This document shows positions 8,502 through 17,319 of a stretch of DNA of 64,000 bases, in pieces. A program made the position numbers and the translations under genes. The number at the start of each line of letters is the position of its first letter. Position 1 is the first letter of the stretch. Origin of the DNA: Desulforamulus putei DSM 12395 (lineage in GTDB: Bacteria > Bacillota > Desulfotomaculia > Desulfotomaculales > Desulfotomaculaceae); assembly GCF_900129195.1 (NCBI RefSeq), contig NZ_FQUY01000007.1, positions 1 to 64,000 of the forward strand, written 5' to 3'. The notes beneath the pieces were generated by a model. That model saw only the letters and a list, made by a program, of their open reading frames with translations. It had not been told where the DNA came from and ran no database searches.

Positions 8502-9695
8502 ATGAAGAAACAAGTGCCATTAATTGAACTACAAACACGTATGAACCGCTTCAGGGCCAAAATGGAAGCATCAAATCCGGATTGGGAGATTGCTGTTATT
8601 TTCAGTAAAATAAATCTTTATTATTTTACTGGGACCATGCAAGACGGCATGCTGCTTATTCCCCGGGATGATGAGGCAATATTTTGGGTGCGGCGTAGTT
8701 ACGAACGTGCATTGGATGAATCGTTATTTTCCCATATTAAACCAATGGACAGTTTCCGTGATGCTGCAGCATCCATTAGGAAGTTTCCTAGCGTAGCATA
8801 TATGGAGACCGAAGTGGTACCGCTGGCATTGTATCAGCGGTTTCAAAAGTATTTTCCTGTTACTGATGTTAGGTCGGTTGATGCACAGATAGCTGCAGTA
8901 AGAGCAATAAAAAGCCCATATGAACTGTCCCTAATGGAACAGTCTGGCAGAATTCATCAGCGGGTATTGGAAGACCGTGTACCGAAAATGCTCAAAGAGG
9001 GTATGAGTGAAGCAGAACTGGCCTCTCAATTGTTTTCTGTAATGATAGAGGAAGGATACCATGGGGTAGCCCGTTTTGGAATGTTTGATACCGAGATGGT
9101 ATTGGGGCACATCTGTTTTGGTGAAAGCTCTATTTACCCTACATATTTTAATGGACCTGGGGGTAATTATGGGATGAGCCCTGCGGTGCCATTATTAGGC
9201 AGTCGTGATCGCAAACTCAAAAAAGGAGATTTGGTCTTTGTTGACATAGGATGCGGGGTAGATGGTTATCACACTGATAAAACCATGACTTACATGTTTG
9301 GTGAATCCCTTCCACAGGAAGTAATTTCTGTGCATAACAAATGTGTTGACATACAGAACAAGATTGCAGAGATGCTGAAACCTGGTGTTACTCCATCACA
9401 TATATATAACACTATCATGAATAACCTTAGTACTGAGTTTCTAAAAAACTTTATGGGATTTGGAAATCGCAGGGTAAAATTTTTAGGTCATGGAATTGGT
9501 TTATTGATTGATGAATTGCCCGTAATTGCTGAAGGGTTTTCTGTACCATTGCAGGAAGGAATGGCTTTTGCTCTTGAACCCAAAAAAGGGATTGCCAACA
9601 TCGGAATGGTGGGGATTGAGAACACGTTTTTGGTTACCCCTGAAGGTGGGCGGTGTATTACTGGAGATAACCCTGGATTAATTCCAGTATATTAA
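8502..9695 (+). CDS. M24-family metallopeptidase (Xaa-Pro peptidase-like)
   Basis: A 397-residue creatinase/prolidase-type protein: N-terminal creatinase-like domain (1-140) and pita-bread M24 catalytic domain. The dinuclear metal ligands are visible: Asp in [18 protein letters not shown] (both Asp), His in FLGHGIGL, Glu in ALEPKKGI and Glu in [11 protein letters not shown]. Family members cleave Xaa-Pro bonds or related substrates; the substrate here cannot be predicted. It starts at ATG 8502 after gaggatataaac, 18 bases after the GGDEF gene, and its codon usage is more AT-rich than that gene. The ArsC-fold selenoprotein candidate follows after 27 bases, possibly in the same transcript. Confidence 0.88.
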   Translation: MKKQVPLIELQTRMNRFRAKMEASNPDWEIAVIFSKINLYYFTGTMQDGMLLIPRDDEAIFWVRRSYERALDESLFSHIKPMDSFRDAAASIRKFPSVAYMETEVVPLALYQRFQKYFPVTDVRSVDAQIAAVRAIKSPYELSLMEQSGRIHQRVLEDRVPKMLKEGMSEAELASQLFSVMIEEGYHGVARFGMFDTEMVLGHICFGESSIYPTYFNGPGGNYGMSPAVPLLGSRDRKLKKGDLVFVDIGCGVDGYHTDKTMTYMFGESLPQEVISVHNKCVDIQNKIAEMLKPGVTPSHIYNTIMNNLSTEFLKNFMGFGNRRVKFLGHGIGLLIDELPVIAEGFSVPLQEGMAFALEPKKGIANIGMVGIENTFLVTPEGGRCITGDNPGLIPVY

Positions 9696-9722
9696 TACAA
9701 ATAAAAAAACGGAGGGACTGTC

Positions 9723-10079
9723 ATGGAATGGATTTTATATGATTACCCCAGGTGAAGTACTGTTAAAAAGGCCAAGGATTGGCTAAAGCAAAGGAACATA
9801 CTTTTTAAAACCCGGCACATAATAGAGGAAAAACCTACTCTGGAGGAGATTCGGGATCTACATACCAAAAGCGGCCTGGAGATTAAAAGGTTCTTTAATA
9901 CCAGCGGGGTAAAATATAAAGAACTTGGTTTAAAGGATAAATTAAAAACCGCCAGTAACGAGGAACTCTATAATATTTTAGCCTCCGACGGAATGTTAGT
10001 AAAGCGACCCATATTAACCAATGGTGAGGTCGTGCTGGTGGGTTTTAAGGAGAAGGAATGGGAAGAGGCCCTGGGTTAA
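9723..10079 (+). CDS. ArsC/Spx-fold protein with in-frame UGA, probable selenoprotein
   Basis: From ATG 9723 (ribosome site acggaggga) the frame stays open for 118 codons to TAA 10077, apart from one TGA at 9753-9755, codon 11. The start MEWILYDYPR-(UGA)-STVKKAKDWL aligns with the ArsC/Spx/YffB-family opening YxYPKCSTCRKALxWL, so UGA replaces the catalytic first cysteine. The rest fits the family: EEKPTLEEIRDLHTKSGLEI, KYKELGLKDKL, LYNILASDGMLVKRPIL. The protein has no Cys at the partner position (Val in place of the second Cys). selA, selB and tRNA-Sec are all in this window, and a hairpin with a G-containing loop lies at the right distance after the UGA. The alternative is a one-codon nonsense pseudogene, but no other damage is present. 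Confidence 0.8.
9756..9790 (+). promoter_or_regulatory. Candidate bacterial SECIS hairpin
   Basis: Immediately 3' of the UGA at 9753-9755, gccaa (9771-9775) pairs with ttggc (9779-9783) around a small loop holding GG. The stem-loop lies about 16-28 nucleotides after the UGA and its loop guanines near 20-22, similar to the SelB-binding upper hairpin of known bacterial SECIS elements. It is within the coding frame, as in all bacterial cases. The lower stem is weak by eye. Confidence 0.5.
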
Positions 10080-10112
10080 TAATAAGGTTTTTAAGTGTTA
10101 TCTCAAAGTAAA

Positions 10113-10141
10113 AGCGGGAAGAGGGTTTGCCTCTTCCCGCT
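10113..10141 (+). terminator. Strong hairpin after the ArsC-like gene
   Basis: A 12-bp perfect stem (agcgggaagagg / cctcttcccgct) with a five-base loop lies 33 bases after the stop. No long T run follows (taaatc), so it may act as a weak terminator or 3' stabiliser. Confidence 0.6.
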
Positions 10142-10264
10142 AAATCTAACAAAAACCTTAACGAATACTTAAATATAAATAAATGCAGAGGAAATCTACG
10201 AGTTAATCAAGAATTATTGAGGCCAACAGATCTATACTAAAGAATAAAAATAAGGAGGAACATC

Positions 10265-10798
10265 ATGAATCTAAAAGGTACCAAAACCGAAGCGAATCTT
10301 AAGGCTGCTTTTGCAGGAGAGAGCCAAGCCCGCAATAAATACACCTACTGGGCCAGTGTAGCCAAAAAGGAAGGTTACGAGCAAATTGCCGCCATCTTCC
10401 TGGAAACTGCCGATAATGAAAAGGAACATGCCAAAAGACTTTTTAAGTTCCTGAACGGCATCAGCGATACCAAAACCAACCTGAAAGAGGCAGCCGCCGG
10501 TGAGAACTACGAATACACCAGCATGTATAAGGAATTTGAACAGGTGGCCCGGGAAGAAGGCTTTGCTGAAATCGCCGATGTATTCCGTGAAATTGCCGAA
10601 GTGGAAGAAGAACATGAAAAGCGTTACCTGGCACTATTAAAGAACATTGAAGAGGGTAAAGTCTTCAAGCGGGATGAGGAAGTAAAATGGAAGTGCCGCA
10701 ATTGTGGTTATGTCCACAAGGGCAAAGAGGCTCCTGAAGTCTGTCCGGCTTGTGCTCACCCTCAAGCCTATTACGAATTACTTTGTGAAAATTACTAG
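10265..10798 (+). CDS. rbr: Rubrerythrin
   Basis: A 177-residue protein with an N-terminal ferritin-like four-helix di-iron domain and a C-terminal rubredoxin-like domain. Iron ligands are visible in [30 protein letters not shown] and [13 protein letters not shown] (two ExxH motifs). The rubredoxin-like part has [10 protein letters not shown] and [13 protein letters not shown]. Rubrerythrins reduce hydrogen peroxide with NAD(P)H-derived electrons in anaerobes. Ribosome site aaggagg before ATG 10265. It is followed by a terminator and is likely monocistronic. A shorter, divergent rubrerythrin is encoded at 30111-30602. Confidence 0.96.
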   Translation: MNLKGTKTEANLKAAFAGESQARNKYTYWASVAKKEGYEQIAAIFLETADNEKEHAKRLFKFLNGISDTKTNLKEAAAGENYEYTSMYKEFEQVAREEGFAEIADVFREIAEVEEEHEKRYLALLKNIEEGKVFKRDEEVKWKCRNCGYVHKGKEAPEVCPACAHPQAYYELLCENY

Positions 10799-10802
10799 GT
10801 TG

Positions 10803-10840
10803 GAAACCCTGTATCCGGCGGGTACGGGGTTTCTTTCTTT
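10803..10840 (+). terminator. Terminator after rubrerythrin
   Basis: gaaaccc (10803-10809) pairs with gggtttc (10827-10833), with extra pairing inside, followed by tttcttt. Confidence 0.7.
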
Positions 10841-10909
10841 GTGGAGTGGTAAAGCTTATCCATATATGATAAAATCCTGTCGTAATGAAATAACAGAGGT
10901 GATAAAATC

Positions 10910-12010
10910 GTGTCAACCAACCTGACCAGTGGTATTATTGGACTACCGATGGTGGGAAAAACCACAGTTTTTAATTTATTAACCAACTCCAATCAAGAAA
11001 CCTCTAATTTCCTCAGCGGTAAAACAGAGACCATTACCGCTTCCGCCAAAGTACCGGATAAAAGAATAGACTTTTTGGCCAACATGTATAAACCCCGGAA
11101 AACCACCTACGCGCAAATCCAGTTCAGCGAAGTTCCCGGCCTGGTTCGGGGGGCCAACGAAGGAAAAGGCGTGGGCAACCAGTTTTTAAGCGCCATTCGC
11201 AATGCCGACTTGCTGGTGCATGTGGTAAGGGCCTTTAAGAACCCCGATGTTCCCCATGTGGAGGACGACATCAATCCCCTGCGAGATATTGAAACCATTG
11301 CGGTAGAAATTTTACTGGCCGATATGGACCTGGTGGAAAAACGAATTCAAAGAATACAGACCGGTAAGAAAATTACCAAAGAAAATGCCTTTGAGTTGGA
11401 AGTATTAAAGAAGTGCCTGGCTGCCCTGGAGGAAGAATCTCCCATCAGCCAGTTGGGTCTCTCGGAGGAAGAAAAGCTGACCCTGAGAAACTACGCCTTT
11501 TTAACTGAAAAACCCATGATGCTGGTGATTAATATCGACGAAGACCAGTTCCGGCAGGGAACCTATCCCGGCAAAGAAGAGGTGGAAAAGTACGCCGCCG
11601 CCCGGGGAATCCCAGTTATTGAAATTTGCGGCCGTATTGAAATGGAAATCAGCCAACTGCCGGAAGAGGACCGGGCAATGTTTATGGAGGACCTGGGCAT
11701 TACCGAGCCGGGGATTGAACGCCTGGCTAGGGCGGTTTATGATTACCTGGGTTTGATTTCCTTCCTGACCGCCGGGGAAGACGAAGTCAGGGCCTGGACC
11801 ATCAAGCGCAACACCGATGCCAAAAGAGCAGCGGGCAAAATTCACTCTGATATTGAACGGGGTTTCATCCGGGCCGAAGTGGTGGCCTTTGACGACCTGG
11901 CGGCTGCCGGTTCCATGGCCAGGGCCAGGGAAAAGGGTTTGTTGCGCCTGGAGGGCAAGGAATATATTGTGAAGGACGGAGACATTATTAACTTCAGATT
12001 TAATGTATAG
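10910..12010 (+). CDS. YchF/OLA1-like Obg-family nucleotide-binding protein
   Basis: A 366-residue P-loop NTPase of the Obg superfamily. The G1 loop is GLPMVGKTTV, the switch region FSEVPGLVRGANEGKGVGNQ matches the YchF/Obg G3 stretch, and the base-specificity position has NIDE, fitting the NxxE of the ATP-preferring YchF branch in place of NKxD. A coiled-coil insert follows (about 130-170), and the C-terminal TGS-like domain ends EYIVKDGDIINFRFNV. YchF proteins bind ribosomes and affect stress responses. P-loop GLPMVGKTT departs from the usual GLPNVGKST, so this may be a second YchF-like paralogue. Start GTG 10910; SD-like aacagaggtgataaaatc precedes it. Confidence 0.85.
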   Translation: MSTNLTSGIIGLPMVGKTTVFNLLTNSNQETSNFLSGKTETITASAKVPDKRIDFLANMYKPRKTTYAQIQFSEVPGLVRGANEGKGVGNQFLSAIRNADLLVHVVRAFKNPDVPHVEDDINPLRDIETIAVEILLADMDLVEKRIQRIQTGKKITKENAFELEVLKKCLAALEEESPISQLGLSEEEKLTLRNYAFLTEKPMMLVINIDEDQFRQGTYPGKEEVEKYAAARGIPVIEICGRIEMEISQLPEEDRAMFMEDLGITEPGIERLARAVYDYLGLISFLTAGEDEVRAWTIKRNTDAKRAAGKIHSDIERGFIRAEVVAFDDLAAAGSMARAREKGLLRLEGKEYIVKDGDIINFRFNV

Positions 12011-12015
12011 GACTG

Positions 12016-12039
12016 CCCCGGCCGAGCCGGGGTTGTTTC
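12016..12039 (+). terminator. Terminator after the YchF-like gene
   Basis: ccccggc (12016-12022) and gccgggg (12026-12032) form a GC-rich stem with a three-base loop, followed by ttgttt. Confidence 0.75.
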
Positions 12040-12196
12040 TTGGCAAAGTGTGTTAAAATATACCGGAGCATCACCGGTGTGGCTTTCAGCACCGGATTTG
12101 TGGCAGGAGAGTCTGCCGCCGCTTTCGTAAAAGGAAACTCTTGACGAAAGAACTTCTTTCATGTAAATTACCATTAACAAAAAATTGTTGCGAGAA

Positions 12197-12299
12197 CTTA
12201 TCAAGAGTGGTGGAGGGACTGGCCCAATGAAGCCCGGCAACCGGCCTGTTTTGGCGGCGGTGCCAACTCCTGCAGGATAAAAGTTCCTGAGAGATAAGG
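12197..12299 (+). promoter_or_regulatory. SAM-I (S-box) riboswitch
   Basis: All S-box blocks are in order: cttatcaagagtggtgga, gggactggcccaatgaagccc, ggcaacc, ggtgccaactcctgcagg and cctgagagataagg, with P1 formed by cttatc and gataagg. It binds S-adenosylmethionine and here heads the methionine synthase operon, so high SAM should reduce transcription through the terminator that follows. Confidence 0.97.
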
Positions 12300-12325
12300 T
12301 GCGCTATGGAGTTATGCAACCACCT

Positions 12326-12350
12326 ACGCCCTTATTGGGCGTTTTTATTT
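12326..12350 (+). terminator. Riboswitch-controlled terminator
   Basis: acgccc (12326-12331) pairs with gggcgt (12337-12342), followed by tttttatttta. It lies 27 bases after the SAM-I aptamer and just upstream of the methionine synthase activation gene. Confidence 0.85.
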
Positions 12351-12368
12351 TATTTGCCGGAGGTATTT

Positions 12369-13061
12369 ATGCTGCTGCCTCAGATCCCCGTGGAGATACA
12401 ACATCAGCAGGTTCTTGGCTGCCTGGGGGCGACGGGGAAGCAAAGGATTGACCGGGACCTGCTGGACCAGGTAAATGAAATGATCCTCCTGGGCAAATCT
12501 TTGCTTCAGCCTGCCGCAGCCGTGGCCCAGGTGCGGGTTTCCCCGGCAGGGGATACCGTATATCTGAGCGGGGCGGCTTTCCACCTGCCGGATCTAAGTC
12601 AATGGCTGAAAGGTTGTAGCGTTGCCAGCGTGGCAGCGGTCACGGTTGGAGAAACTATTGAAAAGGAAGTTGAAAGGTTGTTTCACAGGGGCCTGGCAAC
12701 CCGTGCCGTGATCCTTGATGCCGTGGGAACCGCGGCGGCAGAGGGGGCCGCCAACCAGGTGGTCAAGCTTTTGGCCCGGCAGATGAGAATAAGGGGGCTC
12801 TTCCCCACGCCCAGGCTTGGTCCTGGTTACCGGGGCTTGAAGATGGATTATTTGCCGTTGTTCCTGGAAATGGCAGGGGGGGAACAAATTGCTGTTACCT
12901 GTAATAATTTTTTTCAAATGAACCCGGTAAAGTCCCTTTGTTTCATGGTGGGATGGAGTTCTGAACAGCAGAAGGAACAGGTTAAATGTGATTTTTGCCA
13001 TCAAGCAAATTGTCAATTTCGGGCCGTAAGGACAGAAGGAGAGAGTGGAGTTGTCTTTTAG
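12369..13061 (+). CDS. Methionine synthase reactivation-domain protein (stand-alone)
   Basis: About 230 residues, resembling the C-terminal SAM-binding activation domain of MetH as a separate protein. Visible features are AAVTVGETIEKEVERLF, AVILDAVGTAAAEGAANQVV and the conserved RLGPGYRGLKMDYLPLF (the RxSPGY-like SAM-binding loop). A cysteine-rich end (CDFCHQANCQFR) recalls the CxxC tail seen in clostridial versions. In the full enzyme this domain supplies SAM for reductive remethylation of oxidised cobalamin. ATG 12369 follows ggaggtattt. The gene overlaps the metH start by 17 bases. MetH itself lacks this domain, so the two proteins presumably act together. Confidence 0.88.
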   Translation: MLLPQIPVEIQHQQVLGCLGATGKQRIDRDLLDQVNEMILLGKSLLQPAAAVAQVRVSPAGDTVYLSGAAFHLPDLSQWLKGCSVASVAAVTVGETIEKEVERLFHRGLATRAVILDAVGTAAAEGAANQVVKLLARQMRIRGLFPTPRLGPGYRGLKMDYLPLFLEMAGGEQIAVTCNNFFQMNPVKSLCFMVGWSSEQQKEQVKCDFCHQANCQFRAVRTEGESGVVF

Positions 13062-15450
13062 GGAAAGGGTAAAAAAAGAAATCCTGGTTATTGACGGAGC
13101 CATGGGCACCCTGCTGCAGCAACGGGGGCTGCCTCCCGGGTGGTGCCCCGAGGAATGGAATCTCAGCCGCCCGGAGTCCGTTCAAGAGGTTCATAAACTG
13201 TATTTGGAGGCCGGCGCGGACATCATCACCACCAATACATTCGGCGCCATACAGTTGAAATTGGCAGATTACGGTCTGGGCCACCGGGTGAGGGAGATCA
13301 ACCTGGCGGCGGCCAATTTAGCCAAAGAGGCAGCCCGGCCCTACGGGGCGATGGTGGCGGGTTCCGTGGGACCCCTGGGCAAGTTCCTGCAGCCCCTTGG
13401 TACCATGACTTTCGACGAGGCCTACGGGCAATTCTTCGAACAATGCCGCGCTCTGGTGGAAGCAGGGGTTGATTTCATCCTCTTTGAGACCTTCGGCGAT
13501 ATCGGCGAGATGCGGGCGGCCCTCATTGCAGCCGCCGACGCCGGGGATGTGCCGGTGGTGGCCAGCTTTACCTTTGATGAAACCGGGCGCACCTTCACGG
13601 GAACCGACCCCGAAACCGCGGCCGTGGTGGTGGAGCGGCTGGGTGTTTCTGCCATCGGGGTCAACTGTTCGGTGGGTCCCCGGGAACTGGTGCAGGTGGT
13701 GCAAAAGCTAACCCAAAGCACCAACCTGCCCGTTTTGGTTTCCCCTAATGCAGGCATGCCGGAAATGGTGGAGGGCCGCACGGTTTTCCGGGAAACGCCG
13801 GCGGCCATGGCTGACTATGCCGTGCGTTTTGTAGAATACGGCGCTTCCGTACTGGGGGGCTGCTGTGGCACAACCCCGGAGCATATTAAGGCTATTCATC
13901 AAAGTGTCAAGGGATTACAGCCCAGGGTCCGGTCCAGGCAATTCGGACTCCGGGTGGCCAGCCGGGTGAAAACGGTGTCCATCGCCCCCCGGGGAATTCC
14001 GGTGGCCATCGGGGAACGGCTCAATCCCACCGGTAAAAAGGCCCTGCAGGCGGAAATTAAAGAAGGAAAGACAGAAATTACCCGCCGGGACGCCCTGGCC
14101 CAGGTGGAGGCGGGGGCGGCCATTCTGGACATCAATGTGGGAGTAGGGGGAGTAGACCAGGTGGCAGCCATGGAACGGGCCATCCACGCGGTCCAGGTCC
14201 TGGTGGATGCTCCCCTGTGCATCGACAGCACCGATCCCCGGGTCATTGAACAGGCGCTCAAAATTTATCATGGCAAAGCCATCATTAACTCGGTGAACGG
14301 AGAAGAAAAAAGCCTGCAAACCATTTTGCCCCTGGCCAAACGTTACGGAGCAGCGCTGATTGGCCTGACTCTGGATGAACGGGGTATCCCGCCCACAGCA
14401 GAGGAGCGGCTGGCGGTGGCCCGCAAGCTGACGGAACGGGCCGAGGCCATGGGTATCCCCAGGCAGGACCTGATGATTGACTGCCTGGTGCTGACCGTCA
14501 GCGCCCAGCCCGAAGGGGTGCCGGAAACACTCAGGGCCATTACCCTGGTAAAAAAGGAACTTGGCCTGACCACCAGCCTGGGGGTTAGCAACGTATCCTT
14601 CGGCCTGCCCAATCGAGGGTTGATTAATGCCGCCTTTTTTGCCATGGCCCTGGCGGCGGGACTGGATGCCGCCATCCTGAACCCCCAGGAACCGCGCATG
14701 ATGGAGACCCTGCGGGCCTCGGCGGTGTTGACCGGCCGGGATATCCGGGCGGAGCAGTACATTGCCCGGGAACAACAGGCCGGGGGCGTCCAGGCCCCCG
14801 CCAAACCGGTGGAGCAGGCGGCCGCCACTCCCCTGGAAATTTTATACCAGGCGGTCCTGTCCGGGGATAAAGACAACATTGTCTCTTATATCGAAACCGC
14901 CCTGGCAGAGGGGCTTTCTCCCATGGAACTGCTGGATAAGGCCTTGATTCCGGGTATTGAAGAAGTGGGACGCCGGTATGGCGCAGGTCTTTATTTCTTG
15001 CCCCAATTAATGATGGCCGGCGAAACCATGACCAGGAGTTTTGAGCGGCTGCGACCGGAACTGGCCAGGGGACCTGCCAAAAAGGTCGGCACCGTCGTGC
15101 TGGCCACCGTAAAGGGAGACATTCATGATATCGGCAAGAACATTGTATCCGTCATGCTGGCCAACCATGGTTTTGAAGTCATTGATCTGGGAAAAAACGT
15201 GGATAATGAAGAGATTATCAAGGCAGCCATGGAACACCGGGCCCAGATTATCGGCCTGAGCGCATTGATGACCACCACCATGGTCCACATGGCGGATTTA
15301 ATCAACCGGGTGAAGGAACAAGGACTCAACTGCAAAGTCATGGTGGGGGGAGCGGCGGTTACCGCCCAGTATGCCCGGGAAATCGGCGCCGACGGCTATG
15401 CGGTTGATGCGGTTGAGGCGGTAAGTGTAGCCAAAAGTTTGGTAAGTTAA
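13045..15450 (+). CDS. metH: Cobalamin-dependent methionine synthase, lacking activation domain
   Basis: An 801-residue protein; full-length E. coli MetH is about 1,227. Domains: homocysteine S-methyltransferase barrel (1-290) with zinc cysteines in GVNCSVGP and GGCCGTTPEH; pterin-binding barrel (about 315-580; IGERLNPTGKKALQ, ILDINVG, IDSTDP); cobalamin cap (about 600-680); and Rossmann B12 domain with the lower-ligand motif GDIHDIGKNIV near residue 691. It transfers a methyl group from methyl-tetrahydrofolate through cobalamin to homocysteine. GTG 13045 has an agaagga ribosome site. The missing fourth domain is encoded by the gene just upstream, and a RACo-like activator follows. Controlled by the SAM-I riboswitch. 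Confidence 0.95.
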   Translation: MELSFRERVKKEILVIDGAMGTLLQQRGLPPGWCPEEWNLSRPESVQEVHKLYLEAGADIITTNTFGAIQLKLADYGLGHRVREINLAAANLAKEAARPYGAMVAGSVGPLGKFLQPLGTMTFDEAYGQFFEQCRALVEAGVDFILFETFGDIGEMRAALIAAADAGDVPVVASFTFDETGRTFTGTDPETAAVVVERLGVSAIGVNCSVGPRELVQVVQKLTQSTNLPVLVSPNAGMPEMVEGRTVFRETPAAMADYAVRFVEYGASVLGGCCGTTPEHIKAIHQSVKGLQPRVRSRQFGLRVASRVKTVSIAPRGIPVAIGERLNPTGKKALQAEIKEGKTEITRRDALAQVEAGAAILDINVGVGGVDQVAAMERAIHAVQVLVDAPLCIDSTDPRVIEQALKIYHGKAIINSVNGEEKSLQTILPLAKRYGAALIGLTLDERGIPPTAEERLAVARKLTERAEAMGIPRQDLMIDCLVLTVSAQPEGVPETLRAITLVKKELGLTTSLGVSNVSFGLPNRGLINAAFFAMALAAGLDAAILNPQEPRMMETLRASAVLTGRDIRAEQYIAREQQAGGVQAPAKPVEQAAATPLEILYQAVLSGDKDNIVSYIETALAEGLSPMELLDKALIPGIEEVGRRYGAGLYFLPQLMMAGETMTRSFERLRPELARGPAKKVGTVVLATVKGDIHDIGKNIVSVMLANHGFEVIDLGKNVDNEEIIKAAMEHRAQIIGLSALMTTTMVHMADLINRVKEQGLNCKVMVGGAAVTAQYAREIGADGYAVDAVEAVSVAKSLVS

Positions 15451-15473
15451 TAAAACTGTACGGGGATGATCGA

Positions 15474-17111
15474 TTGGCGTCCAAAAAAGTTACCGTAACC
15501 TTCACGCCAGGCCCCCGCTGCATTGAAATACCGCCCGGCCTTACCATCCTCGAGGCAGCCAGGTTGGCAGGCCTAAACCTGGCCGCCCCCTGCGGGGGCG
15601 CCGGACGCTGCGGCAAATGCCTGGTTAAAATAACATCCGTGCAGGAGGAGCATTCCCCGCAGTGGGTTCTGGCTTGTCAAACAACCGTCAGGAATTCCAT
15701 GAACGTTGAACTTCCGGCAAGTTCTTTGCTGATCCTGGAGAAAGGGCAGATGCGGCCTGTTGCCCTGGAGCCTGCAGTCTTTATGGATCACGGCGTGGTA
15801 AAACACCGGGCCGGCATTCCTATGGAAAATTCGGTTGCAGGGGAGCCTTTGCTGGGGCTGGCGGTGGATTTGGGCACCACAACCCTGGTGGGTTACCTGT
15901 ACGATCTTACCAGCGGGCAACCCCTGGCGGTGGCCTCCAGGGAGAACGGGCAACTCTCCTACGGGGCCGACGTGATCTCCCGGTTGGCCTATGCCCTGCA
16001 GGGGGGTGTGTATTACCGGGAATTGCGGCAGGCCCTAGCGGCCAGCCTGGATCAACTTGTTCTGGACTGTTGCCGGCTGGCAGGGGTACATCCCTGCTCC
16101 ATCAGGGAAATCGTAACCGTCGGCAACACCCCCATGATCCACCTGTTAGTAAATTTACCGGTGCAGGGACTGGCAGCCGCCCCTTTTCAGCCTGCGGCCA
16201 AGGGGCCCTTTTACAGGAACGCTTCTGAACTGGGGCTTACTTCGGTTGCTGGGGCTGTGTGCTATTTGCCGCCCCTGATCGGGGGGTTCGTAGGCTCGGA
16301 TGCTCTGGCTGCCGCTCTGGCCCAGGGTTTTGGCCTGCCGGCAGCCGGTACGGAACTGCTGGTGGATATCGGCACCAACGGGGAAATTCTCTTGCAGGCC
16401 GGTGATCAGTTGCTGGCTGCCTCAGCCCCGGCGGGACCGGCCCTGGAGGGCGGCAACATTCAATGCGGCATGCCGGCGGCCACAGGGGCCATCAGCAAGG
16501 TCACCATGGATTATGACGTTCACCCGGTGGTCATTGGGGACGGTCAGCCGGTGGGTATTTGCGGCTCGGGTTTGGTGGATGCCGTCGCAGAAATGCTCCG
16601 GTTGCACCTCATTGACAGCAGCGGGCGCCTGGTAAATCCATCTGAACTGCCGCCGGTGATTTCCTTTAAAATTAAACAAAAACTCCGGCAGAATGCTCAA
16701 AACAACCGGTTTACCCTGTCCGGCGACATTTACCTTGACCAGAGGGATATCCGGCAGGTTCAACTGGCCAAGGCGGCGGTTGCCGCCGGTATCAAGGTGG
16801 TATTGGCAGAGGCCGGCCTTGGGGCCGACGCCCTGGACGCCCTGTGGCTGGCCGGTGGGTTCGGCAATTATCTTAATCCGGCCAATGCTTTACGGATCGG
16901 TTTATTGGGGGAGGTTGACTGCTCAAAAATCCACCAGGTGGGAAATGCAGCCGGTTCGGGAGCTGTTATGATGCTGCTTTCCTTTGCCGCCAGGGGAAGG
17001 GCGGAAGCCTTGAGCGGGCGTTTTAAGCACCTGGAGCTAGCCTCCGATGAGCGATACCAGGAAATCTTTATCCGACAATTAAATTTTCCGGACAAAGAGT
17101 ATGGGGTGTAA
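15474..17111 (+). CDS. RACo-like corrinoid-activating ferredoxin/ASKHA protein
   Basis: A 545-residue protein: N-terminal plant-type 2Fe-2S domain with CGGAGRCGKC near residues 39-48 and a last cysteine in WVLACQT; linker; and a large DUF4445 ASKHA ATPase domain starting AVDLGTTTLVGYLYDL near 131, with GTNGEILL, GNIQCGMPAATG and GGFGNYLNPANALRIGL. Such proteins (RACo, RamA relatives) use ATP to drive low-potential reduction of Co(II) corrinoid to Co(I). Start TTG 15474 after ggggatg. It sits 23 bases after metH, which together with the separate activation protein suggests it reactivates MetH, although RACo-type enzymes mostly serve other corrinoid proteins. Confidence 0.88.
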   Translation: MASKKVTVTFTPGPRCIEIPPGLTILEAARLAGLNLAAPCGGAGRCGKCLVKITSVQEEHSPQWVLACQTTVRNSMNVELPASSLLILEKGQMRPVALEPAVFMDHGVVKHRAGIPMENSVAGEPLLGLAVDLGTTTLVGYLYDLTSGQPLAVASRENGQLSYGADVISRLAYALQGGVYYRELRQALAASLDQLVLDCCRLAGVHPCSIREIVTVGNTPMIHLLVNLPVQGLAAAPFQPAAKGPFYRNASELGLTSVAGAVCYLPPLIGGFVGSDALAAALAQGFGLPAAGTELLVDIGTNGEILLQAGDQLLAASAPAGPALEGGNIQCGMPAATGAISKVTMDYDVHPVVIGDGQPVGICGSGLVDAVAEMLRLHLIDSSGRLVNPSELPPVISFKIKQKLRQNAQNNRFTLSGDIYLDQRDIRQVQLAKAAVAAGIKVVLAEAGLGADALDALWLAGGFGNYLNPANALRIGLLGEVDCSKIHQVGNAAGSGAVMMLLSFAARGRAEALSGRFKHLELASDERYQEIFIRQLNFPDKEYGV

Positions 17112-17185
17112 ACCGGCTTTATTATTATAAGGTACATGGGTGGAAGCCGGGGCAATTCAAAGATAAAAAGCAAAGGGAACAAAAG

Positions 17186-17217
17186 ACACCGGCGATAGTC
17201 ATCGGCCGGTGTTTTTA
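17186..17217 (+). terminator. Terminator of the methionine synthase operon
   Basis: acaccggc (17186-17193) and gccggtgt (17205-17212) pair, followed by tttta. Confidence 0.8.
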
Positions 17218-17319
17218 CCGTTTAATGACAGGTTATTCCAGTAGGATGAACTTTGGATAATGATACCAGGAGTTTTATACCCGGGTTTGGACAAGATATT
17301 TAAGGGAGGTGTTACATTT

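Noticed and set aside
9723-10079. Plain nonsense pseudogene
   Set aside because: No other stop or frameshift in 118 codons, intact ribosome site, UGA exactly at the redox Cys and Sec machinery present.
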